Below the pieces are notes generated by a model. The model was not told where the DNA came from. It saw nothing but the letters and a program-made list of their open reading frames with translations, and ran no database searches. Below, piece by piece: positions 52,959-64,000 of a stretch of DNA of 64,000 bases. Positions within the stretch are counted from its first letter, which is position 1; each line of letters begins with the position of its first letter. Position numbers and translations under genes: made by a program. This DNA comes from Hippophae tibetana (Eukaryota > Streptophyta > Magnoliopsida > Rosales > Elaeagnaceae), in assembly GCA_037013495.1 (NCBI GenBank), contig CM072807.1, positions 27,880,802-27,944,801 of the forward strand, written 5' to 3'.

Positions 52959-53255
52959 ACGAATTAGATAAATACCCACGATAAATTAGATTTATTGTCT
53001 AAATTTTTTTCAAGTTTAAATTCCCAGAATCACTAAAAAAGATATATTGAGACAATTTGAAATTTTCTATATGCATCAAAAAAAGGAAATCGAAAAACCT
53101 AAAATTTCAATTGCCGTGAAAGAGAGCAAAACAGAGATTTTTCCAAAAATGGCTCTCAATGTAAATGTTAGAGTAGAATTCAATCCAAAAACGTTCAAAA
53201 AACAATATGAACGTATAATTTAAATACAGCAGAAACAAAATGGATTGAAAACATA
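52959..53255. repeat. Truncated unit with a 223 bp internal deletion (M103)
   Basis: At 52958 GGGAAAGATA is joined directly to ACGAATTAGATAAATACCC instead of to the anchor. The unit is 297 bp from the expected anchor position to the next anchor at 53256. In the intact unit M101 the distance from anchor to ACGAATTAG is 223 bp, which accounts for the missing length. The deletion removes the anchor, the whole G+C core and its dyad. A 2 bp TA is shared at the two ends, consistent with end joining or slippage. Confidence 0.92.
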
Positions 53256-54479
53256 CCTCCTGCCATTGATCAAAATTATTATTTTTGAAAAATTTCACTT
53301 TCAACATCGAGGCGGGTCAACAGGACCCAGTTTTACCCTAACGGATACCCGGTCATATCTTGCTATTCCGGGGACGGAATCCAGCGTTCTTTTTATCAAA
53401 ATTCTCATAATTCGATTTCTGAGTTATTGACGGTCTCAATTTGAAGTAAAAATCATTTTGAAAAAAAAATTTAATTAACGAAGTAGATAAATACCCACGA
53501 TAAATTCGATTTATTTTCTTCATTTTTTTCAAGTTTAAATTCACAGAATCCCTCAAAAAGATATATTGAGATAATTTGAAATTTCCATATGCATCAAAAA
53601 AAGGAAAACAAAAAAATAAAATTACAATTCCCGTCATACAAAGCAAAAGAGAGATTTTTTCAAAAATGGCTCTCATAGTAAATGTTAGAATACAATTCAA
53701 TCCAAAAACGATCAAAAAACCATATGAACGTATAATTTAAATGCAGCGGAAACAAAATGGATGGGAAACATACCTCCTGCCATTGATCAAAATTATTTTA
53801 TTTTTCAAAAATTTCACTTTCAACATCGAGGCGGGTCAACCCGACCCGGTTTGACCCTAACAGATACCCGGTCGTATCTAGCTATTCCGGGGATGGAATT
53901 CAACGTTCTTTTTATCAAATTTCTCATAATTCGATTTCTGAGTTATTGACGATCTCAATTTGAAGTAAAACATCATTTTAAATAAAAAATTAATTAACAT
54001 AGTAAATACCCACGATAAATTAGATTTATTTTCTTCATTTTTTTCAAATTTAAATTCATACAATCACTCAAAAAGATATATTGAGACAATTTGAAATTTC
54101 CATATGCATCAAAAAAAGGAAAACAAAAAAATAAAATTACAATTCCCGTCAAACATAGCAAAAGAAAGAGTTTTTTCAAAAATGGCTCTCGTAGTAAATG
54201 GTAGAATACAATTCAATGCAAAAACGTTCAAAAAATGATATGAACATATAATTAAAATGCAGCGGAAACAAAATCGATGGGAAAGATACCTCCTGCCATT
54301 GATCAAAAATTTTATTTTTGAAAAATTTCACTTTCAACATCGAGGCGGGTCAACATGACCCAGTTTTACCCTAACGGATACTCGATCATATCTTGCTATT
54401 CCGGGGACGAAATCCAGCGTTCTTTTTATCAAAATTCTCATAATTCGATTTCTGAGTTATTGACGGTCTCAATATGAAG
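53256..54479. repeat. Units M104-M106a with left-flank markers
   Basis: Anchors are 53256, 53773 and 54289. M104 has CAGGACCCAG in the core, and its second half has CATACAAAGCAAAAGAG and ACGATCAAAAAACC, as in M1 near 511. M105 is a P unit (GTCGTATCTAGC, GGATGGAATTCAACG) with a 516 bp length caused by AACATAGTAAATACCC. M106 has an A-like core. Confidence 0.8.
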
Positions 54480-57400
54480 TAAAACATCATTTTGAATAAA
54501 AATTTAATTAATGAAGTAGATAAATACCCACGATAAATTAGACTTATTTTCTACATTTTTTTGAAGTTTAAATTCCCAGAATCACTAAAAAAGACATATT
54601 GAGACAATTTGAAATTTTGTATATGCATCAAAAAAAGGAAATCGAAAAACCTAAAATTACAATTCCCGTGAAAGAGAACAAAACAAAGATTTTTCCAAAA
54701 ATGGCTCTCAGTGTAAATGTTAGAGTAGAATTCAATCCAAAAAAGTTCAAAAAACCATATGAACAAATAATTTAAATGCAGCAGAAACAAAATGTATTGA
54801 AAACATACCTCCTGCCATTGATCACAATTTTTTATTTTTGAAAAATTTCACTTTCAACATCGAGGCGGGTCAACATGACCCAGTTTTACCCTAACGGATA
54901 CCCGGTCATATCTTGCTATTCCGGGGACGGAATCCAGTGTTCTATTTATCAAAATTCTCATAATTCGATTTTTGAGTTATTGACGGTCTCAATTTGAAGT
55001 AAAACGTCATTTTGAAAAAAAATTTAATTAACGAATTAGATAAATACCCACGATAAATTAGATTTATTTTCTTCATTTTTTTCAAGTTTAAATTCACAGA
55101 ATCCCTCAAAAAGATATATTGAGACAATTTGAAATTTCCATATGCATCAAAAATAGGAAAACGAAAAAATAAAATTACAATTCCCGTGAAACATAGCAAA
55201 AGAGAGATTTTTTTTCAAAAATGGCCCTCATAGTAAATGGTAGAATACAATTCAATCCAAAAACGTTCAAAAAACCATATGAACGTATAATTAAAATGCA
55301 GCGGAAACAAAATGGATGGGAAAGATACCTCCTGCCATTGATCAAAATTATTTTATATTTCAAAAATTTCACTTTCAACATCGAGGAGGGTCAACCCGAC
55401 CCGGTTTGCCCCTAACAGATACACCATCATATCTTGCTATTCCGGGGACGGAATCCAGCGTTCTTTTTATCAAAATTCTCATAATTCGATTTCTGAGTTA
55501 TTGACGGTCTCAATATGAAGTAAAACATCATTTTGAATAAAAATTTAATTAATGAAGTAGATAAATACCCACGATAAATTAGATTTATTTTCTACATTTT
55601 TTTGAAGTTTAAATTCCCAGAATCACTAAAAAAGATATATTGAGACAATTTGAAATTTTGTATATGCATCAAAAAAAGGAAATCGAAAAACCTAAAATTT
55701 CATTTGCCGTGAAAGAGAGCAAATCAAAGATTTTTCCAAAAATGGCTCTCAGTGTAAATGTTAGAGTAGAATTCAATCCAAAAAAGTTCAAAAAACCATA
55801 TGAACAAATAATTTAAATGCAGCAGAAACAAAATGTATTGAAAACATACCTCCTGCCATTGATCACAATTTTTTATTTTTGAAAAATTTCACTTTCAACA
55901 TCGAGGCGGGTCAACATGACCCAGTTTTACCCTAACGGATACCCGGTCATATCTTGCTATTCCGGGGACGGAATCCAGTGTTCTATTTATCAAAATTCTC
56001 ATAATTCGATTTTTGAGTTATTGACGGTCTCAATTTGAAGTAAAACGTCATTTTGAAAAAAAATTTAATTAACGAATTAGATAAATACCCACGATAAATT
56101 AGATTTATTTTCTTCATTTTTTTCAAGTTTAAATTCACAGAATCCCTCAAAAAGATATATTGAGACAATTTGAAATTTCCATATGCATCAAAAATAGGAA
56201 AACGAAAAAATAAAATTACAATTCCCGTGAAACATAGCAAAAGAGAGATTTTTTTTCAAAAATGGCCCTCATAGTAAATGGTAGAATACAATTCAATCCA
56301 AAAACGTTCAAAAAACCATATGAACGTATAATTAAAATGCAGCGGAAACAAAATGGATGGGAAAGATACCTCCTGCCATTGATCAAAATTATTTTATATT
56401 TCAAAAATTTCACTTTCAACATCGAGGAGGGTCAACCCGACCCGGTTTGCCCCTAACAGATACACCATCATATCTTGCTATTCCGGGGACGGAATCCAGC
56501 GTTCTTTTTATCAAAATTCTCATAATTCGATTTCTGAGTTATTGACGGTCTCAATATGAAGTAAAACATCATTTTGAATAAAAATTTAATTAATGAAGTA
56601 GATAAATACCCACGATAAATTAGATTTATTTTCTACATTTTTTTGAAGTTTAAATTCCCAGAATCACTAAAAAAGATATATTGAGACAATTTGAAATTTT
56701 GTATATGCATCAAAAAAAGGAAATCGAAAAACCTAAAATTTCATTTGCCGTGAAAGAGAGCAAAACAAAGATTTTTCCAAAAATGGCTCTCAGTGTAAAT
56801 GTTAGAGTAGAATTCAATAGAAAAAAATTCAAAAAACCATATGAACGAATAATTTAAATGCAGCAGAAACAAAATGTATTGAAAACATACCTCCTGCCAT
56901 TGATCACAATTTATTATTTTTGAAAAATTTCACTTTCAACATCGAGGCGGGTCAACATGACCCAGTTTTACCCTAACGGATACCCGGTCATATCTTGCTA
57001 TTCCGGGGACGGAATCCAGCGTTCTTTTTATCAAAATTCTCATAATTCGATTTCTGAGTTATTGACGGTCTCAATTTGAAGTAAAACATCATTTTGAAAA
57101 AAAATTTAATTAACGAATTAGATAAATACCCACGATAAATTAGATTTATTTTCTTCATTTTTTTCAAGTTTAAATTCACAGAATCCCTCAAAAAGATATA
57201 TTGAGACAATTTGAAATTTCCATATGCATCAAAAAAAGGAAAACAAAAAAAATAAAATTACAATTCCCGTGAAACATAGCAAAAGAGAGATTTTTTTCAA
57301 AAATGGCCCTCATAGTAAATGGTAGAATACAATTCAATCCAAAAACGTTCAAAAAACCATATGAACGTATAATTAAAATGCAGCGGAAACAAAATGGATG

Positions 57401-59695
57401 GGAAAGATACCTCCTGCCATTGATCAAAATTATTTTATATTTCAAAAATTTCACTTTCAACATCGAGGCGGGTCAACCCGACCCGGTTTGCCCCTAACAG
57501 ATACACCATCATATCTTGCTATTCCGGGAACGGAATCCAGCGTTCTTTTTATCAAAATTCTCATAATTCGATTTCTGAGTTATTGACGGTCTCAATATGA
57601 AGTAAAACATCATTTTGAATAAAAATTTAATTAATGAAGTAGATAAATACCCACGATAAATTAGACTTATTTTCTACATTTTTTTGAAGTTTAAATTCCC
57701 AGAATCACTAAAAAAGACATATTGAGACAATTTGAAATTTTGTATATGCATCAAAAAAAGGAAATCGAAAAACCTAAAATTACAATTCCCGTGAAAGAGA
57801 GCAAAACAAAGATTTTTCCAAAAATGGCTCTCAGTGTAAATGTTAGAGTAGAATTCAATCCAAAAAAGTTCAAAAAACCATATGAACGAATAATTTAAAT
57901 GCAGCAGAACCAAAATGTATTGAAAACATACCTCCTGCCATTGATCACAATTTTTTATTTTTGAAAAATTTCACTTTCAACATCGAGGCGGGTCAACATG
58001 ACCCAGTTTTACCCTAACGGATACCCGGTCATATCTTGCTATTCCGGGGACGGAATCCAGTGTTCTATTTATCAAAATTCTCATAATTCGATTTTTGAGT
58101 TATTGACGGTCTCAATTTGAAGTAAAACATCATTTTGAAAAAAAATTTAATTAACGAATTAGATAAATACCCACGATAAATTAGATTTATTTTCTTCATT
58201 TTTTTCAAGTTTAAATTCACAGAATCCCTCAAAAAGATATATTGAGACAATTTGAAATTTCCATATGCATCAAAAATAGGAAAACGAAAAAATAAAATTA
58301 CAATTCCCGTGAAACATAGCAAAAGAGAGATTTTTTTTCAAAAATGGCCCTCATAGTAAATGGTAGAATACAATTCAATCCAAAAACGTTCAAAAAACCA
58401 TATGAACGTATAATTAAAATGTAGCGGAAACAAAATGGATGGGAAAGATACCTCCTGCCATTGATCAAAATTATTTTATATTTCAAAAATTTCACTTTCA
58501 ACATCGAGGCGGGTCAACCCGACCCGGTTTGCCCCTAACAGATACACCATCATATCTTGCTATTCCGGGGACGGAATCCAGCGTTCTTTTTATCAAAATT
58601 CTCATAATTCGATTTCTGAGTTATTGACGGTCTCAATATGAAGTAAAACATCATTTTGAATAAAAATTTAATTAATGAAGTAGATAAATACCCACGATAA
58701 ATTAGATTTATTTTCTACCTTTTTTTGAAGTTTAAATTCCCAGAATCACTAAAAAAGATATATTGAGACAATTTGAAATTTTGTATATGCATCAAAAAAA
58801 GGAAATCGAAAAACCTAAAATTTCATTTGCCGTGAAAGAGAGCAAATCAAAGATTTTTCCAAAAATGGCTCTCAGTGTAAATGTTAGAGTAGAATTCAAT
58901 CCAAAAAAGTTCAAAAAACCATATGAACGAATAATTTAAATGCAGCAGAAACAAAATGTATTGAAAACATACCTCCTGCTATTGATCACAATTTTTTATT
59001 TTTGAAAAATTTCACTTTCAACATCGAGGCGGGTCAACATGACCCAGTTTTACCCTAACGGATACCCGGTCATATCTTGCTATTCCGGGGACGGAATCCA
59101 GTGTTCTTTTTATCAAAATTCTCATAATTCGATTTTTGAGTTATTGACGGTCTCAATTTGAAGTAAAACATCATTTTGAAAAAAAATTTAATTAACGAAT
59201 TAGATAAATACCCACGATAAATTAGATTTATTTTCTTCATTTTTTTCAGGTTTAAATTCACAGAATCCCTCAAAAAGATATATTGAGACAATTTGTAATT
59301 TCCATATGCATCAAAAATAGGAAAACGAAAAAATAAAATTACAATTCCCGTGAAACATAGCAAAAGAGAGATTTTTTTTTCAAAAATGGCCCTCATAGTA
59401 AATGGTAGAATACAATTCAATCCAAAAACGTTCAAAAAACCATATGAACGTATAATTAAAATGCAGCGGAAACAAAATGGAAGGGAAAGATACCTCCTGC
59501 CATTGATCAAAATTATTTTATATTTCAAAAATTTCACTTTCAACATCGAGGCGGGTCAACCCGACCCGGTTTGCCCCTAACAGATACACCATCATATCTT
59601 GCTATTCCGGGGACGGAATCCAGCGTTCTTTTTATCAAAATTCTCATAATTCGATTTTTGAGTTATTGACGGTCTCAATATGAAGTAAAACATCA
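54480..59695. repeat. Second dimeric higher-order repeat, 1041 bp (X+Y)
   Basis: X anchors 54808, 55849, 56890, 57931 and 58972 have TTGAAAACATAC, GATCACAATT and CATGACCCAG. Y anchors 55328, 56369, 57410, 58451 and 59493 have GGGAAAGATAC, CCCGACCCGGTTTGCCCC and ACACCATCATATC. Steps alternate 520 and 521 bp, giving 1041 bp, distinct from the 1037 bp HOR. X second halves carry AACGAATTAGATAAATACC. The pattern is lost in the second half of M116, which uses GAAAAAAAATTTAATTAACG. Confidence 0.92.
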
Positions 59696-62600
59696 TTTTG
59701 AAAAAAAATTTAATTAACGAAGTAGATAAATACCCACGATAAATTAGATTTATTTTCTTCATTTTTTTCAAGTTTAAATTCACAGAATCCCTCAAAAAGA
59801 TATATTGAGACAATTTGAAATTTCCATATGCATCAAAAATAGGAAAACGAAAAAATAAAATTACAATTCCCGTGAAACATAGCAAAAGAGAGATTTTTTT
59901 TTAAAAATGGCCCTCATAGTAAATGGTAGAATACAATTCAATCCAAAAACTTTCAAAACACCATATGAACGTATAATTTAAATGCCGCGGAAACAAAATG
60001 GATGGGAAAGATACCTCCTGCCATTGATCAAAATTATTTTATATTTCAAAAATTTCACTTTCAACATCGAGGTGGGTCACCCCGACCCAGTTTGACCCTA
60101 ACGGATACACGATCGTATCTTGCTATTCCGGGGATGGAGTCCAGCGTTCTTTTTATCAAAATTCTCATAATTCGATTTCTGAGTGATTGATGGTCTCAAT
60201 ATGAAGTAAAACATAATTTTAAATAAAAATTTAAGTAATGAAGTAGGTAAATACCCACGATAAATTAGATTTATTTTCTAAATTTTTTTCAAGTTTAAAT
60301 TCCCAGAATCACTAAAAAAGATATATTGAGACAATTTGAAATTTTCTATATGCATCAAAAAAAGGAAATCGAAAAACCTAAAATTTCAATTGCCGTGAAA
60401 GAGAGCAAAACAGAGATTTTTCCAAAAATGGCTCTCAATGTAAATGTTAGAGTAGAATTCAATCCAAAAACGTTCAAAAAACGATATGAACGTATAATTT
60501 AAATGCAGCTGAAACAAAATGGATTGAAAACATACCTCCTACCATTAATCAAAATTTTTATTTTTGAAAAATTTCACTTTCAACATCGAGGCGGGTCAAC
60601 AGGACCCAGTTTTACCCTAACGGATACCCGGTCATATCTTGCTATTCCGGGGACGGAATCCAGCGTTCTTTTTATCAAAATTCTCATAATTCGATTTCTG
60701 AGTTATAGACGGTCTCAATTTGAAGTAAAACATAATTTTGAAAAAAAATTTAATTAACGAAGTAGATAAATACCCACGATAAATTAGATTTATTTTCTTC
60801 ATTTTTTCAAGTTTAAATTCACAGAATCCCTCAAAAAGATATATTGAGACAATTTGAAATTTCCATATGCATCAAAAAAAGGAAAACAAAAAAATAAAAT
60901 TACAATTCCCGTGAAACATAGCAAAAGAGAGATTTTTTTCAAAAATGGCTCTCATAGTAAATGGTAGAATACAATTCAATCCAAAAACGTTCAAAAAACC
61001 ATATGAACGTATAATTTAAATGCAGCGGAAACAAAATGGATGGGAAAGATACCTCCTGCCATTGATCAAAATTATTTTATATTTCAAAAATTTCACTTTC
61101 AACATCGAGGCGGGTCAACCCGACCCGGTTTGCCCCTAACAGATACACCATCATATCTTGCTATTCCGGGGACGGAATCCAGCGTTCTTTTTATCAAAAT
61201 TCTCATAATTCGATTTTTGAGTTATTGACGGTCTCAATATGAAGTAAAACATCATTTTGAAAAAAAATTTAATTAACGAAGTAGATAAATACCCACGATA
61301 AATTAGATTTATTTTCTTCATTTTTTTCAAGTTTAAATTCACAGAATCCCTCAAAAAGATATATTGAGACAATTTGAAATTTCCATATGCATCAAAAATA
61401 GGAAAACGAAAAAATAAAATTACAATTCCCGTGAAACATAGCAAAAGAGAGATTTTTTTTTCAAAAATGGCCCTCATAGTAAATGGTAGAATACAATTCA
61501 ATCCAAAAATGTTCAAAAAACCATATGAACGTATAATTAAAATGCAGCGGAAACAAAATGGATGGGAAAGATACCTCCTGCCATTGATCAAAATTATTTT
61601 ATATTTCAAAAATTTCACTTTCAACATCGAGGCGGGTCACCCCGACCCAGTTTGACCCTAACGGATACACGATCGTATCTTGCTATTCCAGGGACGGAGT
61701 CCAGCGTTCTTTTTATCAAAATTCTCATAATTCGATTTTTGAGTTATTGACGGTCTCAATTTGAAGTAAAACATCATTTTGAAAAAAAAATTAATTAACG
61801 AAGTAGATAAATACCCACGATAAATTAGATTTATTTTCTTCATTTTTTTCAAGTTTAAATTCACAGAATCCCTCAAAAAGATATATTGAGACAATTTGAA
61901 ATTTCCATATGCATCAAAAAAAGGAAAACAAAAAAATAAAATTACAATTCCCGTGAAACATAGCAAAAGAATGATTTTTTTCAAAAATGGCACTCATAGT
62001 AAATGGTAGAATACAATTCAATGCAAAAACGTTCAAAAAACGATATGAACGTATAATTTAAATGCAGCGGAAACAAAATGGATGGGAAACATACCTCCTG
62101 CCATTGATAAAAATTATTTTATTTTTCAAAAATTTCACTTTCAACATCGAGGCGGGTCAACCCGACCCGGTTTGACCCTAACAGATACCCGGTCGTATCT
62201 AGCTATTCTGGGGATGGAATTCAACGTTCTTTTTATCAAATTTCTCATAATTCGATTTTTGAGTTATTGACGGTCTCAATTTGAAGTAAAACATCATTTT
62301 GAAAAAAAAATTAATTAACGAAGTAGATAAATACCCACGATAAATTAGATTTATTTTCTTCATTTTTTTCAAGTTTAAATTCACAGAATCCCTCAAAAAG
62401 ATATATTGAGACAATTTAAATTTCCATATGCATCAAAAATAGGAAAACGAAAAAATAAAATTACAATTCCCGTGAAACATAGCAAAAGAGAGATTTTTTT
62501 TCAAAAATGGCTCTCATAGTAACTGGTAGAATACAATTCAATCCAAAAACGTTCAAAAAACCATATGAACGTATAATTTAAATGCAGCGGAAACAAAATG

Positions 62601-64000
62601 GATGGGAAAGATACCTCCTGCCATTGATCAAAATTATTTTATATTTCAAAAATTTCACTTTCAACATCGAGGCGGGTCAACCCGACCCGGTTTGCCCCTA
62701 ACAGATACACCATCATATCTTGCTATTCCGGGGACGGAATCCAGCGTTCTTTTTATCAAAATTCTCATTATTCGATTTTTGAGTTATTGACGGTCTCAAT
62801 ATGAAGTAAAACATCATTTTGAAAAAAAATTTAATTAACGAAGTAGATAAATACCCACGATAAATTAGATTTATTTTCTTCATTTTTTTCAAGTTTAAAT
62901 TCACAGAATCCCTCAAAAAGATATATTGAGACAATTTAAATTTCCATATGCATCAAAAATAGGAAAACGAAAAAATAAAATTACAATTCCCGTGAAACAT
63001 AGCAAAAGAGAGATTTTTTTTCAAAAATGGCCCTCATAGTAAATGGTATAATACAATTCAATCCAAAAACGTTCAAAAAACCATATGAACGTATAATTAA
63101 AATGCAGCGGAAACAAAATGGATGGGAAAGATACCTCCTGCCATTGATCAAAATTATTTTATATTTCAAAAATTTCACTTTCAACATCGAGGCGGGTCAC
63201 CCCGACCCAGTTTGACCATAACGGATACACGATCGTATCTTGCTATTTCGGGGACGGAGTCCAGCGTTCTTTTTATCAAAATTCTCATAATTCGATTTTT
63301 TAGTTATTGACGGTCTCAATTTGAAGTAAAACATCATTTTGAAAAAAAAATTAATTAACGAAGTAGATAAATACCCACGATAAATTAGATTTATTTTCTT
63401 CATTTTTTTCAAGTTTAAATTCACAGAATCCCTCAAAAAGATATATTGAGACAATTTGAAATTTCCATATGCATCAAAAAAAGGAAAACAAAAAAATAAA
63501 ATTACAATTCCCGTGAAACATAGCAAAAGAAATATTTTTTTCAAAAATGGCTCTCATAGTAAATGGTAGAATACAATTCAATGCAAAAACGTTCAAAAAA
63601 CGATATGAACGTATAATTAAAATGCAGCGGAAACAAAATGGATGGGAAAGATACCTCCTGCCATTGATCAAAAATTTTATTTTTGAAAAATTTCACTTTC
63701 AACATCGAGGCGGGTCAACATGACCCAGTTTTACCCTAACGGATACTCGATCATATCTTGCTATTCCGGGGACGAAATCCAGCGTTCTTTTTATCAAAAT
63801 TCTCATAATTCGATTTCTGAGTTATTAACGGTCTCAATATGAAGTGAAACATCATTTTGAATAAAAATTTAATTAATGAAGTAGATAAATACCCACGATA
63901 AATTAGATTTATTTTCTATATTTTTTTGAAGTTTAAATTCCCAGAATCACTAAAAAAGATATATTGAGACAATTTGAAATTTTGTATATGCATCAAAAAA
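59696..64000. repeat. Right end: mixed units M116b-M124 with 1560 bp period
   Basis: Anchors are 60014, 60535, 61052, 61574, 62094, 62614, 63134 and 63654, the last unit being cut by the window end. M117, M120 and M123 share CACCCCGACCCAG and GGAGTCCAGCG. M119 and M122 share CCCGGTTTGCCCC and ACACCATCATATC. M120 to M123 is 1560 bp, hinting at a three-unit period. M121 is a P unit (GTCGTATCTAGC, GGATGGAATTCAACG). M124 resembles M106 (ACTCGATCATATC). Confidence 0.82.

Larger units (their letters stand above)
1..64000. repeat. Satellite DNA array, ~520 bp unit, whole window
   Basis: The anchor CCTCCTGCCATTGATC, or a 1-2 base variant, recurs every 516-522 bp from position 46 to 63654 and always on the + strand, so the array is head-to-tail with no inversion. 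I placed 124 anchors. Every interval fits one unit except the one starting at 52959, which is 297 bp. Both window edges cut through units, so the array continues on both sides. No unique DNA, transposon or gene interrupts it. A long homogeneous array with higher-order structure is typical of eukaryotic centromeric, pericentromeric or subtelomeric heterochromatin. A plant source is plausible from the style of the core motif, but the chromosomal location cannot be told from this window. Confidence 0.98.

Noticed and set aside
59070..59546. Longest open reading frames (158 codons here and at 61151-61627; 145 codons at several places) as genes
   Set aside because: They are fragments of the satellite unit read on the minus strand. 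Composition is dominated by F, L, I, K and N from A/T runs, boundaries move with single-base differences between units, and no domain or motif of a known family is visible.
1..64000. CRISPR array
   Set aside because: The repeat unit is ~520 bp and the units abut one another without unique spacers.
1..64000. Transposable element or retrotransposon origin
   Set aside because: No terminal repeats with TG..CA ends, no target-site duplications, no reverse transcriptase, integrase or transposase motifs, and no inverted copies. A distant origin from an element cannot be excluded but is not visible.
1..64000. A new gene system (defence, biosynthetic or other) in the window
   Set aside because: Every stretch is accounted for by satellite units. 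No segment longer than a few tens of bases lies outside the repeat pattern.

Overview
The whole window is one uninterrupted head-to-tail satellite DNA array. A unit of about 520 bp (observed 516-522 bp) repeats roughly 123 times in one orientation, plus partial units at both ends. I found no protein-coding gene, rRNA, tRNA, transposon, CRISPR array or unique-sequence island. The short open reading frames are by-products of the repeat. The first 540 bases are about 29% G+C by hand count. An ~80 bp G+C-rich, CpG-rich core (about 56% in the first unit) sits inside very A+T-rich DNA in each unit. This is eukaryotic heterochromatin-type DNA, such as centromeric, pericentromeric or subtelomeric satellite. 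A plant is my best guess, from the style of the GGGTCAACCCGACC / TTTGACCC core and the long monomer. No species can be named, and the plant assignment is inference.

Layout, using the conserved anchor CCTCCTGCCATTGATC as phase zero and numbering units M1 (anchor 46) to M124 (anchor 63654). 1-1.73 kb: divergent 'P' units. 1.78-14.9 kb: a regular two-unit higher-order repeat (HOR) of 1037 bp with one inserted hybrid unit. 14.0-19.0 kb: a tandem duplication of a five-unit block (shift 2591 bp). 19.7-29.9 kb: a tandem duplication of a ten-unit block (shift 5186 bp), the second copy ending in a hybrid that lost one unit. 29.9-50.4 kb: a mosaic of large shifted copies (9860, 9342, 7267, 1559, 17125 and 23858 bp). 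50.4-54.5 kb: a divergent mosaic with one unit truncated by a 223 bp deletion. 54.5-59.7 kb: a second, independent two-unit HOR of 1041 bp. 59.7-64 kb: mixed units with a partial three-unit period of 1560 bp.

Units fall into two anchor classes. Class I has GGGAAAGATAC (or the P form GGGAAACATAC) before the anchor; class II has TTGAAAACATAC. The class string gives a barcode of the array. The window is best read as a record of repeated unequal crossing-over and segmental amplification. Shared private mutations give a partial relative order of the events. The most noteworthy sequence element is the core dyad, which exists in two alternative palindromic forms: a 25 bp imperfect dyad, and a 15 bp dyad GGGTCA-ACA-TGACCC present roughly 80 times.

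All comparisons were made by eye from anchor positions and diagnostic bases. No alignment, identity value or database search was computed.
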